64,000 nt of DNA from positions 2,170,001 through 2,234,000 of the forward strand of contig NZ_CP134706.1 in NCBI RefSeq assembly GCF_038246755.1, given 5' to 3'. How positions within the stretch are numbered: position 1 is the first letter of the stretch; each line of letters opens with the position of its first letter. This document shows, in pieces, positions 33,970 through 43,179 of the stretch. The DNA comes from Micromonospora sp. FIMYZ51. GTDB taxonomy: Bacteria > Actinomycetota > Actinomycetes > Mycobacteriales > Micromonosporaceae. The position numbers and the translations under genes were made by a program. Under the pieces are notes generated by a model. It saw nothing but the letters and a program-made list of their open reading frames with translations, searched no databases and was not told the origin of the DNA.

Positions 33970-35009
33970 AGGTCCTGATCGCCGGCGGCGCCGGATTCAT
34001 CGGCAGCACGATCGCCTCGGCCTGTCTGGATGCCGGGATCACTCCGGTCATCCTGGACAACCTCAGTACCGGACGGGCCGAGTTCGCCGCGGACCGGATC
34101 TTCTACCAGGGTGACATCGCCGACCGGCGACTGATCGACCGGATCTTCGCCGAACACCCCGACATCGAGGCGGCCGTGCACTGTGCGGCGCTGATCGTGG
34201 TGCCGGACTCGGTCGCCCACCCGCTCAGCTACTACCGGGAGAACGTCGGCAAGTCGGTGGAGTTCGTGGACGCGCTCGTCGGCAACGGGTGCGACAGGTT
34301 GCTCTTCAGCTCCTCGGCGGCGATCTACCAGCCCGGCGAGGACTTCGCCGTGGACGAGTCCTCTCCGGTGGCCGCCACCAGCCCGTACGGGCGCAGCAAG
34401 GCGATGGTCGAGCAGGTGCTCCAGGACAGCGCCCGGGCCTACCCCCTGCACGTCATCTCGCTGCGCTACTTCAACCCGGTCGGCGCCGACCCGAAGATGC
34501 GTACCGGGCTCCAGTTGGCCCGTCCCACGCACGTGCTCGGCAAGATGATCGAGGCAGCGCGTACCGGGTCGACGTTCCAGCTCACCGGGGCCGACTGGCC
34601 CACCCGCGACGGCTCCGGCATCCGTGACTACGTGCACGTGTGGGATCTCGCCCGCGCCCATGTCGAGGCGTTGCGCCGGTTCGACACCATCCTGCCGACC
34701 GAGCACGGCGAGCGGTACCAGGTGATCAACCTGGGGACGGGCGACGGCACGACGGTGCGCGAGCTGCTGGCGGCCTTCCACGCCGTGCTGGGTCGGCCGA
34801 TCCCGACCGCGGTCTCCGACCGCCGCCCGGGCGACTCGGCCGGTACCTACACCCGCAGCGAGCGGGCCCGACAGCTGCTGGGCTGGGAGCCGACCCTGTC
34901 GCTTCGCGACGGCATCCGCCACTCGTTGCAGTGGGACGAGTTGCGTGACCAGGTGCTGGGCGGCGACGCGGACCCGCACCTGTTGCCGGTCGGCGCCACC
35001 GGCCGGTAG
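33966..35009 (+). CDS. NAD-dependent sugar epimerase (GalE-like)
   Basis: 347-residue extended SDR. NAD motif GGAGFIGSTIASACLDAG, catalytic Y141-x3-K145 in SPYGRSKAMVEQV, and the GalE signatures LRYFNPVGADP and GSGIRDYVHVWDLARAHVEAL. It most likely interconverts UDP-glucose/galactose or the N-acetyl forms at C4 to feed the glycosyltransferases here. It starts with GTG overlapping the preceding stop, so the three genes form one tightly coupled operon. Confidence 0.9.
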   Translation: MKVLIAGGAGFIGSTIASACLDAGITPVILDNLSTGRAEFAADRIFYQGDIADRRLIDRIFAEHPDIEAAVHCAALIVVPDSVAHPLSYYRENVGKSVEFVDALVGNGCDRLLFSSSAAIYQPGEDFAVDESSPVAATSPYGRSKAMVEQVLQDSARAYPLHVISLRYFNPVGADPKMRTGLQLARPTHVLGKMIEAARTGSTFQLTGADWPTRDGSGIRDYVHVWDLARAHVEALRRFDTILPTEHGERYQVINLGTGDGTTVRELLAAFHAVLGRPIPTAVSDRRPGDSAGTYTRSERARQLLGWEPTLSLRDGIRHSLQWDELRDQVLGGDADPHLLPVGATGR

Positions 35010-35097
35010 CGCCGGCCCGGACCGGGCCCAACCGGCGGCTCAAGCACCACCGGGGTACGCCGAGGGCGCCACTGGGGGTACGCCGCACCCGTCCCGC

Positions 35098-35132
35098 ACG
35101 GGCCTCGCGGTAGGTAGCTACGCGAGGCCCGT
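35098..35132. terminator. Bidirectional hairpin between convergent operons
   Basis: ACGGGCCTCGCG (35098-35109) and CGCGAGGCCCGT (35121-35132) are perfect complements with an 11-base loop, between the galE-like gene and the convergent glycosyltransferase. The rest of the 231-base gap holds CAGCTGG/CCAGCTG words only. Confidence 0.75.
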
Positions 35133-35240
35133 CGCGCGTCGTCCGTCCGCCGGTGCGCCGCGTCGCTCCGCCCAGCAGGGGAGCCAGCCGGCGTCAGCTG
35201 GGGCGAGTCAGCCAGCGGCATCGTCCCCAGCTGGCGCGAG

Positions 35241-37358
35241 TCAGCGGGCGGCGTCGCCCAGCAGGAGCCGGTCGAAGCGGTGCTTGACCACGGACCAGTC
35301 CCATGCGCCGAGCGCGTACTCGGCGGCCTCCCGGCCGCTGTCGCGCCACGCCTGGTCGGTGCCGGTGGTGGCGAGGATCCGCTCGACGGCCTCCTCCGGG
35401 CTGCCGATCACCCAGCCCTGCGGGTAGAGGGTGCGCGCACTGTGCGGTCGACCGGCGAAGAAGGGCCAGTCCCGTACCACCGGAACGGCGCCGCTCGCGG
35501 CACCCTCCATCAGGCCACAGTGGCAGCCCTCGCGTACCGACGAACTGAGGATCACGCCGACGTCGGTGAGTACCTTCGGCACGTTGTTCGTCGGCCCGAA
35601 CCGCCGCACCGCACCGGCCGCCACCAGGTCGTCGACGTCGCGGTTGAACGCCTCAAGGTACTGCCGGCTGGCGAGGCTGACATCGGGGTTCATGTCGCCG
35701 CCGACGAGGAGCAGCCGGTAGCGGTCGTCGCGTCGGCGCAACAGCCGCAGCACCTGCAACGCCCAGCGCGGGTCCTTGGCGACCTGACCGATGCCGACCA
35801 GGCCCAGCTGGAAGCGGGCCTCCGGCGACTTCTCGATCTGGAAGCCGCGCAGGTCCATCGCGTTGTCCAGGACGTGCATCCGGGGCGCGTCCGGACCCTG
35901 TAGGTAGGGCACCAGGGCGGTGGTCAGGTCCTTGATGTGGTCGGCCACGAAGATCAGGTCGTCGACCCGGGAGAAGTCCACCAGGTGCGGCCAGCGGGAC
36001 AGCGCCTCGTAGCTGTGCAGCCGGACGATGATCCGGGTGGTGCCCGGGTCCACGACGGTGAACAGCGCGGCGGGGGCCACACACCAGTCCACGAAGACCG
36101 TGTCGGCCCAGTCCAGGTGGCCGCGGAGCCGGTCCTCGACCTTCTCGTGGTACGGCGTGGCCTCGGCGGAGAGCCGGTCCTGGAGCATGTGCTTGGCGGC
36201 CCACGTGACGCTCTTGAGCGAGGCGTTCGCGGCCAGGTCCAGGAAGCGGACCTCGACCCCGGGATGCGCGTCGTAGTGTTCCCGGATCAGCTTGAGGAAG
36301 TTGTCGTTGGCGCTTGTCGCGATCAGCAGCCGCAGCGGTCGGTCGGTCGGCGGTGCGGCGGCCGGCTGCCGGCGACCGCGCGGCTTGGCCAACGTGGCCG
36401 CCGCCTCGGAACGCCGGAACGGTGCCACGAACCCTTCCGGGTCCTCCGCCAACGGGGAGCTGAGCTGGTCGATGTGCAGCACCCGGTCGAAGGCGAGGGT
36501 CATCGCCCGGTTGAGCAGATCGGCCGCGGCGGCCTGCTCGTCGGCCCGGTGCCGCTGGTCGGCGACGGAGAGCAGCGCCTGCACCGCGCTGTCCAGATCG
36601 CGCGGCGGCATGCCCGCCTTCAGCTCCCGGCTGGCCGCGTCGGCAAGCATCCGGGCCCGGGCGGCCGGCTTGCGCAGCTTGCTGGCGGTGGCGGCGAGGA
36701 TCAACGCCTCGCCGTCGGGCCGGTCGGCCCAGGCCATTCCCTCGGCCACCTGATAGGCGACCTTGGAACGCAGCGAGTCGGGCATCTTCGGCGCCCGTAC
36801 CGCCTTCAGCCAGAGTTGGGTGCCGGCCTTGCTGCGCATGATCGGTCGGGCGGTGACGGCGTCGACCGCCGCCCGGGGCGCGGCGTTGATCAGACGGTGT
36901 ACCCGCTGCCGGACCGACGTCGTCGGGCGTTGCAGCGACTTCGGCGCCGGCTGGCCCGGCCCGTCGAGCACGGCCTGCACCGCCGCCTGGACGCCGTACC
37001 GGGCGGCGGCAGCGGGGTTGCGCTGCGCCATTCGCCACACCGTGTAGATCGCGTGCGCATCCAGGGCGACCAGCACGTCCGCGCTGCGGGCCTGCTCCCG
37101 CGCCCAGGACTCCCGCCACACCTGGGTCCAGACCCGCTCACCCGGCGTGGCCCGGGCAGCCGCCCGGTTGGGGGTCGCTTTGGCGATGTCCGCCGGCAGG
37201 GCGCAGAGCCCGTCCAGCGCCAGGTCGGCGGGAACGTCCTCGATGTCGAGCGCCCCGACCAGGTGGACCCGCGCGCCGACCTCGCGCAGCCGGGTCACGG
37301 CGGTGGTCAGGATCCCTGGCTTCGGCGATACGCCGGTCACCAGCAACACATCGCTCAT
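35241..37358 (-). CDS. Large glycosyltransferase with uncharacterised N-terminal half
   Basis: 705 residues. The C-terminal portion from about residue 375 looks like a GT4/GT-B glycosyltransferase: LRLLIATSANDNFLKLIREH, then LGLVGIGQVAKDPRWALQVL, YRLLLVGGDMNPD and a donor-binding region SSSVREGCHCGLMEGAASGA. The first roughly 350 residues begin with a short Rossmann-like stretch (VLLVTGVSPKPGILTTAVTR), followed by a mostly helical region I cannot assign. ATG at 37358 overlaps the upstream gene's stop (ATGA). It is the last gene of a three-gene minus-strand operon with another GT and the 2-epimerase. Confidence 0.8.
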   Translation of the reverse strand: MSDVLLVTGVSPKPGILTTAVTRLREVGARVHLVGALDIEDVPADLALDGLCALPADIAKATPNRAAARATPGERVWTQVWRESWAREQARSADVLVALDAHAIYTVWRMAQRNPAAAARYGVQAAVQAVLDGPGQPAPKSLQRPTTSVRQRVHRLINAAPRAAVDAVTARPIMRSKAGTQLWLKAVRAPKMPDSLRSKVAYQVAEGMAWADRPDGEALILAATASKLRKPAARARMLADAASRELKAGMPPRDLDSAVQALLSVADQRHRADEQAAAADLLNRAMTLAFDRVLHIDQLSSPLAEDPEGFVAPFRRSEAAATLAKPRGRRQPAAAPPTDRPLRLLIATSANDNFLKLIREHYDAHPGVEVRFLDLAANASLKSVTWAAKHMLQDRLSAEATPYHEKVEDRLRGHLDWADTVFVDWCVAPAALFTVVDPGTTRIIVRLHSYEALSRWPHLVDFSRVDDLIFVADHIKDLTTALVPYLQGPDAPRMHVLDNAMDLRGFQIEKSPEARFQLGLVGIGQVAKDPRWALQVLRLLRRRDDRYRLLLVGGDMNPDVSLASRQYLEAFNRDVDDLVAAGAVRRFGPTNNVPKVLTDVGVILSSSVREGCHCGLMEGAASGAVPVVRDWPFFAGRPHSARTLYPQGWVIGSPEEAVERILATTGTDQAWRDSGREAAEYALGAWDWSVVKHRFDRLLLGDAAR

Positions 37359-38776
37359 GCGAGTACTCCGCCCCCATGGTCGGACTTGATCTCGTCCAGC
37401 GGCACACCGTCGCCGGGCAGGTCGTGCCGGGCGGCGAGCGCCCGTTCCGCCAGCTGCCGGACGCCCGTGCGCATCAGGCTCTCGCGGGTGAAGGGGTCCG
37501 CGTGGGCGCGTACGCCGGACCGTTCGGCCTCGGTCGCCTCCAGCACCATCCGGGCTGCGCGCCGGAAGCTGTCCACCAGCTGCAACTCGTCCAACCCGCA
37601 GGCGCCGGTCCACAGTGGATGTCCGGTGAGCACCCGGGAGGCGTCGTGATCGACCTCGTGCACCGACACGATCGGCAGACCGGTGGCCATGTATTCGTAC
37701 ACCTTGCCGGAGGTGACGTAGCGCCCGCCGATCAGGATCAGCACCAGCGCGTCCCAGCCGGCGTAGACCTTCGGCACCTCCGCCTTGCGGACCGGACCGC
37801 CGAAGGAGACCCCGTCGGCCTCGGCCGCGCGGATGAGCTCGGTGAGCCCGTTGGCCTCCCGGTTGGCGCCGGCACCGATGTGGCCACGGATGTCGAATTT
37901 GGCGTTACGCAGCAGTGGTTCCCGCTCGCGGGCCTCCCGCCAGGCATCCAGCACCACCTGCAACTGCCGGGTGGAGTAGTTGACCGTACCGAGGTAACCG
38001 AAGGTCAACCCGGCCTCGGGATCCGGCTGCCGCGGCTTGATCGAAGGCACGCTGTCCTTGTCGTAACCGTTGCGCACGACGTGCACCCGGTCGGCGACGT
38101 GCGGGTACCGGTGCCGGTAGTGGTCGGCGATCGGGTCGTTGACCACCCACAGCGAGAGACAGTTGTCGAGGATGCGACGCTCCCAGACACCGGCCTCCGA
38201 GTCCTCGGCGAACGCCTCACCGCCGTTGACCACGTCGATCGACCAGCCGTCGCGGAAGTCGACCGCGTAGGGAACGCGGTGCGTCTCGTAGAGCTTCCAC
38301 GCGGCGGCCAGGTTCACGTACGGCACGCAACTGGCCAACAGCAGGTCGGCCGGGTGCTGCTCGTGGATGTCGAGGACCGCCTGTTCGAGGGTGCTCCGCC
38401 AACCGCCGAACACCGGCTCCGGGAAGATCTTCGTCTCCCGCTTGCGGAGGTTGCTCAGCCACTTGACCGGGCGCAGCGCGCGTTCCTCGCTGAACTTGCG
38501 GATGTCGGTTTCGAGATCCTCCCGGGCGAGCGGCAGCTCCACCACCTTGATCCCGGGATCCACCTGCTCCAGCAGCGTGACGTCCAGACCGGAGTCACGC
38601 TCCCAGGACTCGGCGGCGATCGTCACCACGGTGACGTCCCAGCCCAGCTGGCGGAACTGGTTGGCGGTCTCGCGCATCCGGTAGGCGCAGCTCTTCGCTG
38701 CGGGTGGGAAGCCGATGGCCAGGTAGATCAGGTGCGGCGGGACCTTGCGGTCGCTGCTGGAGGGGAGCACGTTCAC
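37355..38776 (-). CDS. Glycosyltransferase, GT4-like
   Basis: 473 residues, cytoplasmic or membrane-associated. The N-terminal GT-B half starts PHLIYLAIGFPPAAKSCAYR. The C-terminal half has LTFGYLGTVNYSTRQLQVVL, VSFGGPVRKAEVPKVYAGWD and SGKVYEYMATGLPIVSV, where the donor-binding E-x7-E-like segment lies. GTG at 38776 overlaps the 2-epimerase stop (GTGA), and its own stop overlaps the next start, so the three proteins should be made together. It probably adds a sugar made by the linked Wbp-like enzymes to the wall polymer. Confidence 0.87.
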   Translation of the reverse strand: MNVLPSSSDRKVPPHLIYLAIGFPPAAKSCAYRMRETANQFRQLGWDVTVVTIAAESWERDSGLDVTLLEQVDPGIKVVELPLAREDLETDIRKFSEERALRPVKWLSNLRKRETKIFPEPVFGGWRSTLEQAVLDIHEQHPADLLLASCVPYVNLAAAWKLYETHRVPYAVDFRDGWSIDVVNGGEAFAEDSEAGVWERRILDNCLSLWVVNDPIADHYRHRYPHVADRVHVVRNGYDKDSVPSIKPRQPDPEAGLTFGYLGTVNYSTRQLQVVLDAWREAREREPLLRNAKFDIRGHIGAGANREANGLTELIRAAEADGVSFGGPVRKAEVPKVYAGWDALVLILIGGRYVTSGKVYEYMATGLPIVSVHEVDHDASRVLTGHPLWTGACGLDELQLVDSFRRAARMVLEATEAERSGVRAHADPFTRESLMRTGVRQLAERALAARHDLPGDGVPLDEIKSDHGGGVLA

Positions 38777-39855
38777 CTCTGTGCCAGGATCGAGACGACC
38801 CGTTCGGCCGCTCGGCCGTCGCCGTACGGGGTGCCCCGTTCGGTGGTGGGGGCGGGGCGCGTGGCGATGTCCGCCCACTCCCCAGGGGTCAGCGCGGCCG
38901 GCTCGGGCACCAGGCGGTTCCAGTCCCCGACCAGGGTCTCGATCCACTCGGTCTCCGGCCGCAGCGTGGTGCAGGGCCGCCCCAGCAGGTACGCCTCTTT
39001 CTGCAACCCGCCGGAGTCGGTCACCACGCCGGTCGAGCCCAGCACGGCGGCGACCATGCTGGCATAGGGCAGGGGCCGGCCGACGTGCAGCGCACCCCGG
39101 GCCAGCTTCACGCCGTACTCCTCGGCCTTGGCCAGCAACCGGGGGTGGGCCAGGAGCGCGACCGGGACGGGCAGGTTGGCCAGCGCGTCGACGAGGGCGG
39201 TCAGCCGCTCGGGCGAGTCGGTGTTCTCGGCGCGGTGCAGGGTGGCCAGCAGGTACGGCTCGTCCGGCGACACGCCTTCGGGTAGGGCGGGCGCGGGATG
39301 CGTGCCGGCCAGCACGGCGTCGCGTACGCCGAGGCAGACGTCGACCATCACGTCACCGGCGAGCACCGACCGCTCGGCGAGCCCTTCCGCGGCAAGGTGT
39401 CGCATCGCCTCCTCGGTCGGGGCGAGCAGGAGATCGGCGGCGTGGTCGGTGAGGATGCGGTTGTGTTCCTCCGGCATCCGGCGGTTGAAGGAACGCAGTC
39501 CGGCCTCCAGGTGGGCGACCGGAAGGTGCAGCTTGACGGCGGAGACCGCACCGGCGAGCGTCGAGTTGGTGTCGCCGTAGACGAGCACCCAGTCCGGCTT
39601 CTCGGCCATGAAGACCGGGTCCAACGCGGCAAGCGCCTTGCCGGTCTGTACGCCGTGCGAGCCGGAGCCGATGCCCAGGTGCACGTCCGGGTCCGGAATG
39701 CCGAGCCCGGAGAAGAAGACATCGGAGAGGTCCGCGTCGTAATGCTGCCCGGTGTGCACGATGACGTGCTCGTGCTCCGTCCGGGCGAACGCGGCGGCGA
39801 TGGGGGCGAGTTTGATCAGTTGGGGGCGCGCTCCGACGACGCTGACGACCTTCAC
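38773..39855 (-). CDS. UDP-GlcNAc 2-epimerase, non-hydrolysing (WecB/WbpI-like)
   Basis: 360 residues. Family motifs: VVGARPQLIKLAPIAAAF, VYGDTNSTLAGAVSA, HLEAGLRSFNRRMPEEHNR and TDSGGLQKEAYLLGRP. It inverts C2 of a UDP-GlcNAc-type sugar to the manno form. WecB acts on UDP-GlcNAc and WbpI on UDP-2,3-diacetamido-glucuronate; the presence of the other Wbp-type enzymes favours the second, but motifs alone cannot decide. It starts with GTG preceded by GGAGGAG. It is the first gene of the glycosyltransferase operon, with a 259-base leader region upstream in which I see no further gene. Confidence 0.9.
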   Translation of the reverse strand: MKVVSVVGARPQLIKLAPIAAAFARTEHEHVIVHTGQHYDADLSDVFFSGLGIPDPDVHLGIGSGSHGVQTGKALAALDPVFMAEKPDWVLVYGDTNSTLAGAVSAVKLHLPVAHLEAGLRSFNRRMPEEHNRILTDHAADLLLAPTEEAMRHLAAEGLAERSVLAGDVMVDVCLGVRDAVLAGTHPAPALPEGVSPDEPYLLATLHRAENTDSPERLTALVDALANLPVPVALLAHPRLLAKAEEYGVKLARGALHVGRPLPYASMVAAVLGSTGVVTDSGGLQKEAYLLGRPCTTLRPETEWIETLVGDWNRLVPEPAALTPGEWADIATRPAPTTERGTPYGDGRAAERVVSILAQR

Positions 39856-40114
39856 TCGGGTGACTCCTCCAGTGTGTCGTGAAGGGCAGCCGCGCCGGGC
39901 ACGGCCGTCTGGATTGCTGCCGCCGGATTGTGCCTCAGTCCCGCGCGGCGTTCCAAATCTACCCCCACGCCGACATGTTTATCCCGAGCGGCTTTCCGGG
40001 TCCCGTCGAGGTGCCTGATCGGCGCGCCCGCAGTCGAATTCTCGGCCGCCGACAAAATCCGGACCTTGTGGTTGATTCGGCGAGGATCCACCGGCCGGTG
40101 CTCACCCGCACTGC

Positions 40115-41284
40115 TCAGGGCGAGGCGGTCCAGATCAACAGCAGATAGCCACCGTAGTAGGCGGACAATGCGGTAAGGGCGGCAAGCGCGACTGCGGCTC
40201 GCGGCCGGGTGGTCCGGGCGAGTCCCAGCGCCACCGGCAGCAGCAGGGCGAACGCCGGCAGCAGGAACCGCGCCTTGGCGTACGGATAGCCGCTGGAGCC
40301 CAGGGTCACCACCAGCAACAATCCGCTGTACAGCAACAACGGCCACGGTTGCCGGTCCAGGATGGTCAGCACGAACAGCGTGACGGCAGCCACAACCACT
40401 GCGGCGACCATGTACCACTGGAGCCCCGAGGGCTCGTCCAACGCGCCGCGGACCGTGGCCAGCGAGCCGGCACCGAAGTCGAACCGGGAACCCCAGCCCT
40501 CGCCCTGGATCTCGAACCAGCGCAGCGGCTGACCGGTGTGCTGGCCCACCCAGGCCAGGTAGCCGAGCCAACCGAGCGGGGCGAGCAGCAGGGCGGCGAG
40601 TGCGCGCCAGCCGCCCTGCCGCCGAGCCAGGGCGACAAGTGCGGCGAGTGCCACCACCGCGATCAACGCCACCGCGGTCGGCCGGGTCAGGCCGGCGAGC
40701 AGGCAGAGCACCCCCGCGACCAGCCAGCGGCGGGTCAGTACGCCGTACAGCGACCAGGCGGCGAGCGCGGTGAACAGCGACTCGGTGTACGCCATCGACT
40801 GGACGACGGCGTGCGGCAACGCGCCCCAGACCAGCGCCAGCAGCACTCCGGTCCGGCGCCCGTACAGGTGGTGGCCGACGGCGAACAGCCCCCACGCGGC
40901 GGCCAGCGAGGCGATCCAGGCGATCGCGATCGCGGTACCCCGCATGGTCAGCGGGGACAGCGGGGTCAGCCAGGACACCAACTGCGGGTACAGCGGAAAG
41001 AAGGCCAGGTCGCTGTGCAGCTGCTCGCCCGAGTCGTAGCCGTGCTCGGCGATGCGCAGATACCAGCCGGCGTCCGCCCGGGCACCGATCAGGCGCTCGA
41101 AACGGGCATCCCGGGCGGCACCCCACACCGCCAGGGTGAGCAGGCCGATGGCGCGTACCACGGCGTAGCCCAGCAGGGCTGGCCAGGCGAGGGCGATGGC
41201 CCGCCGGAATCCGGCGAGCCGGCCGCCGGGCCGGTCATCGACCTGCCGGGCGTCGCTCTCGGTCTGCTGTTCCACAGAATTCAT
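40115..41284 (-). CDS. PIG-V-like membrane mannosyltransferase
   Basis: 389-residue integral-membrane protein with about ten hydrophobic segments, resembling the GT-C family of GPI mannosyltransferase 2 (PIG-V)-related bacterial proteins. The first periplasmic loop has the acidic motif RADAGWYLRIAEHGYDSGEQ, followed by FFPLYPQLVSWL and MAYTESLFTALAAWSLYG, all typical. Such enzymes use polyprenyl-phosphate sugars outside the membrane. The ATG is at 41284. It is divergent from the leader peptide and GT2 genes. The sugar and acceptor are unknown. Confidence 0.85.
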   Translation of the reverse strand: MNSVEQQTESDARQVDDRPGGRLAGFRRAIALAWPALLGYAVVRAIGLLTLAVWGAARDARFERLIGARADAGWYLRIAEHGYDSGEQLHSDLAFFPLYPQLVSWLTPLSPLTMRGTAIAIAWIASLAAAWGLFAVGHHLYGRRTGVLLALVWGALPHAVVQSMAYTESLFTALAAWSLYGVLTRRWLVAGVLCLLAGLTRPTAVALIAVVALAALVALARRQGGWRALAALLLAPLGWLGYLAWVGQHTGQPLRWFEIQGEGWGSRFDFGAGSLATVRGALDEPSGLQWYMVAAVVVAAVTLFVLTILDRQPWPLLLYSGLLLVVTLGSSGYPYAKARFLLPAFALLLPVALGLARTTRPRAAVALAALTALSAYYGGYLLLIWTASP

Positions 41285-41514
41285 CCGCTGTTCTCCCGGT
41301 TAATGACGGCAGGACAACGCGCAAAGGGCGCGGATGGTGGCGGTGTGGTGTGGGCAGGTTAGCAATGAGTGACCGTGGGAAACGTACCCGCCTGTCCGGT
41401 TTCTGGTGCGCCTGGTCGGCGGATCGGGGCACCGCTGCGCGTGGCCACACCGGCATACGTGGTGCCGTACACTCGCCGGGGTTCCGTCCGGGGCCGCGCA
41501 GCGAGAGGCAGACG

Positions 41515-41631
41515 ATGAGTTTCGACGGTGCCGCCAGGACATCGCGTGCTCGAGCAGGGACGACGACCACCGCGCCGGATGGCGCCGGGCCGTCCGTCGG
41601 CGGGCGTTACGAGGGAGAATCGGCCGGATGA
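41515..41631 (+). CDS. Possible 38-residue leader peptide coupled to the GT2 gene
   Basis: ATG at 41515 is preceded by GAGAGGCAGACG. The frame (MSFDGAARTSRARAG...) runs 38 codons and its TGA overlaps the ATG of the glycosyltransferase (ATGA). This fits a translationally coupled upstream open reading frame. It is rich in R, A, G and T with no hydrophobic segment. The sequence upstream (41285-41514) has no other gene; TACACT at 41468 could be a -10 box. Short length keeps this tentative. Confidence 0.45.
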   Translation: MSFDGAARTSRARAGTTTTAPDGAGPSVGGRYEGESAG

Positions 41632-43175
41632 CCGCGCCGGACGTGACGGTCGTCGTCGCCGTCTACAACACCATGCCCTACCTGACGGCCTGTCTGGAGT
41701 CGTTGGTCGGGCAGAGCATCGGCCTGGAGCGGCTCGAGGTGGTCGCGGTCGACGACGGTTCGACCGACGGCAGCGGGGAAGAACTGGACCGCTTCGCCAA
41801 GCAGTACCCGGGCACGGTCACCGTGCTGCACCAGCCCAACTCGGGCGGGCCGGCGGCGCCGAGCAACCGCGCCCTGCGGATCGCCCGGGGCCGCTACGTC
41901 TTCTTCGTCGGCTCCGACGACCACCTGGGTCCGGAGGCGTTGGAGCGGCTGGTGGACGCCGCCGACCGATGGGGCTCGGACGTGGTGCTCGGCCGGATGG
42001 TCGGCACCAACAAGCGCTACGTCCACCAGGCCATCTACGCCAGCACCGAGGAGCGGGTCGACCTGTTCGACAGCGAGCTGCCCTGGTCGCTGTCGAACAC
42101 CAAGCTGTTCCGGCGGGACCTGATCGAGCGGCACGGACTGCGCTTCCGCGAGGACATGTCGATGGGCAGCGACCAGCCCTTCACCCTGGAGGCCTGCGTC
42201 CGCGCCGGGAAGATCTCGGTGCTCGCCGACTACGTGTACTACTACGCGGTCAAACGGGACAACGCGCAGAACATCACCTACGCCAGCCAGTTCGCCGAGC
42301 GGCTGCGCTGCGCCGAGGAGCTGATCCGTTTCGCGGCCGGGCTGATCGAGCCCGGCCCCAAGCGGGACGCGGTCCTGCTGCGGAACTTCAGCTGGGAGGT
42401 GGCCAAGCTGCTGCGGGCCGACTTCCTCGACCTCGATGCGTCGATGCAGGAGCAGGTCCACCGGCGGATCCGCGAGTTGACCGAGAACTACCTGACCGAC
42501 GCCATCATCGCCCGGCTCGCCGCCGACGTACGGCTGCGTCTGCTGCTCGCCCGCGACGGCGGCCTGGACCGGCTGCGCGAGCTGGTCCGCCAGCAGAGCG
42601 ACAAGCTGCTGCCGGCGGTGACCGTCGTCGGTGACCGCTGCTACGCCCACTACGTCGGGTTCCGGGACGCGGAGCTGGGTTTCCCCGACGAGTGGTACGA
42701 CGTCACCGAGCGGGCCGCCAAGCTGGCGGTCAAGCTCACCGCGACCGAGGCGGCCTGGGGCCGGGATCGGGCCCTGGTGCTCACCGCGCACAGCCGCTGG
42801 GCGCACCTGACCGCCGAGGCGCTCCGGGTCGAGGCCGGCGACGTGGCGGCGGTCGTGTCGTCGCGCCCGGGTGGACCGGGTACCGTCGTTCAGGCGGAGC
42901 TCGCGGTCGATCAGCTGCTCGCAGCCCTTCCCTCCGACGGAAAACGATGGCAAACCAAGATCAATGTCGCCGCGCTGGGCGGGGCCGCCTCGGCGTCGCT
43001 GCGGGCGGAGCGGCGCCTCGCCGGGCCGCGCCGGCTGGCGTGGCGCGGCTCGCGGTGCTACCTCGTCACGCCGAGCACGGACCGCAAGGGTCAGGTGCTC
43101 GTGACGATCACGCCGATCACGCCCCGCCGGATCATTGCCCGTCTGGCCCGCATACGGCCCTCAGCAGGAAAGTAG
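41628..43175 (+). CDS. GT2 glycosyltransferase (wall teichoic acid glycosyltransferase-like)
   Basis: 515 residues. The N-terminal GT-A domain has VTVVVAVYNTMPYLTACLES, VVAVDDGSTDGSGEELDRF and the D-x-D-like GSDDHLGPEALERL. MSMGSDQPFTLEA holds the likely catalytic acidic residue and resembles the SDQPF-type motif of staphylococcal TarS/TarP/TarQ, which decorate poly(ribitol phosphate). A long C-terminal region (about 320-515) lacks a recognised domain. GAGGGAG lies upstream of ATG 41628. With the Bcs1-like CDP-ribitol synthase in the same locus, decoration of a ribitol-phosphate polymer is plausible but inferred. Confidence 0.85.
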   Translation: MTAPDVTVVVAVYNTMPYLTACLESLVGQSIGLERLEVVAVDDGSTDGSGEELDRFAKQYPGTVTVLHQPNSGGPAAPSNRALRIARGRYVFFVGSDDHLGPEALERLVDAADRWGSDVVLGRMVGTNKRYVHQAIYASTEERVDLFDSELPWSLSNTKLFRRDLIERHGLRFREDMSMGSDQPFTLEACVRAGKISVLADYVYYYAVKRDNAQNITYASQFAERLRCAEELIRFAAGLIEPGPKRDAVLLRNFSWEVAKLLRADFLDLDASMQEQVHRRIRELTENYLTDAIIARLAADVRLRLLLARDGGLDRLRELVRQQSDKLLPAVTVVGDRCYAHYVGFRDAELGFPDEWYDVTERAAKLAVKLTATEAAWGRDRALVLTAHSRWAHLTAEALRVEAGDVAAVVSSRPGGPGTVVQAELAVDQLLAALPSDGKRWQTKINVAALGGAASASLRAERRLAGPRRLAWRGSRCYLVTPSTDRKGQVLVTITPITPRRIIARLARIRPSAGK

Positions 43176-43179
43176 TTCC

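Noticed and set aside
35937..37649. Long plus-strand frame opposite the large glycosyltransferase
   Set aside because: Antisense shadow with V/G/R bias; coupled minus-strand genes with overlapping starts are far better supported.
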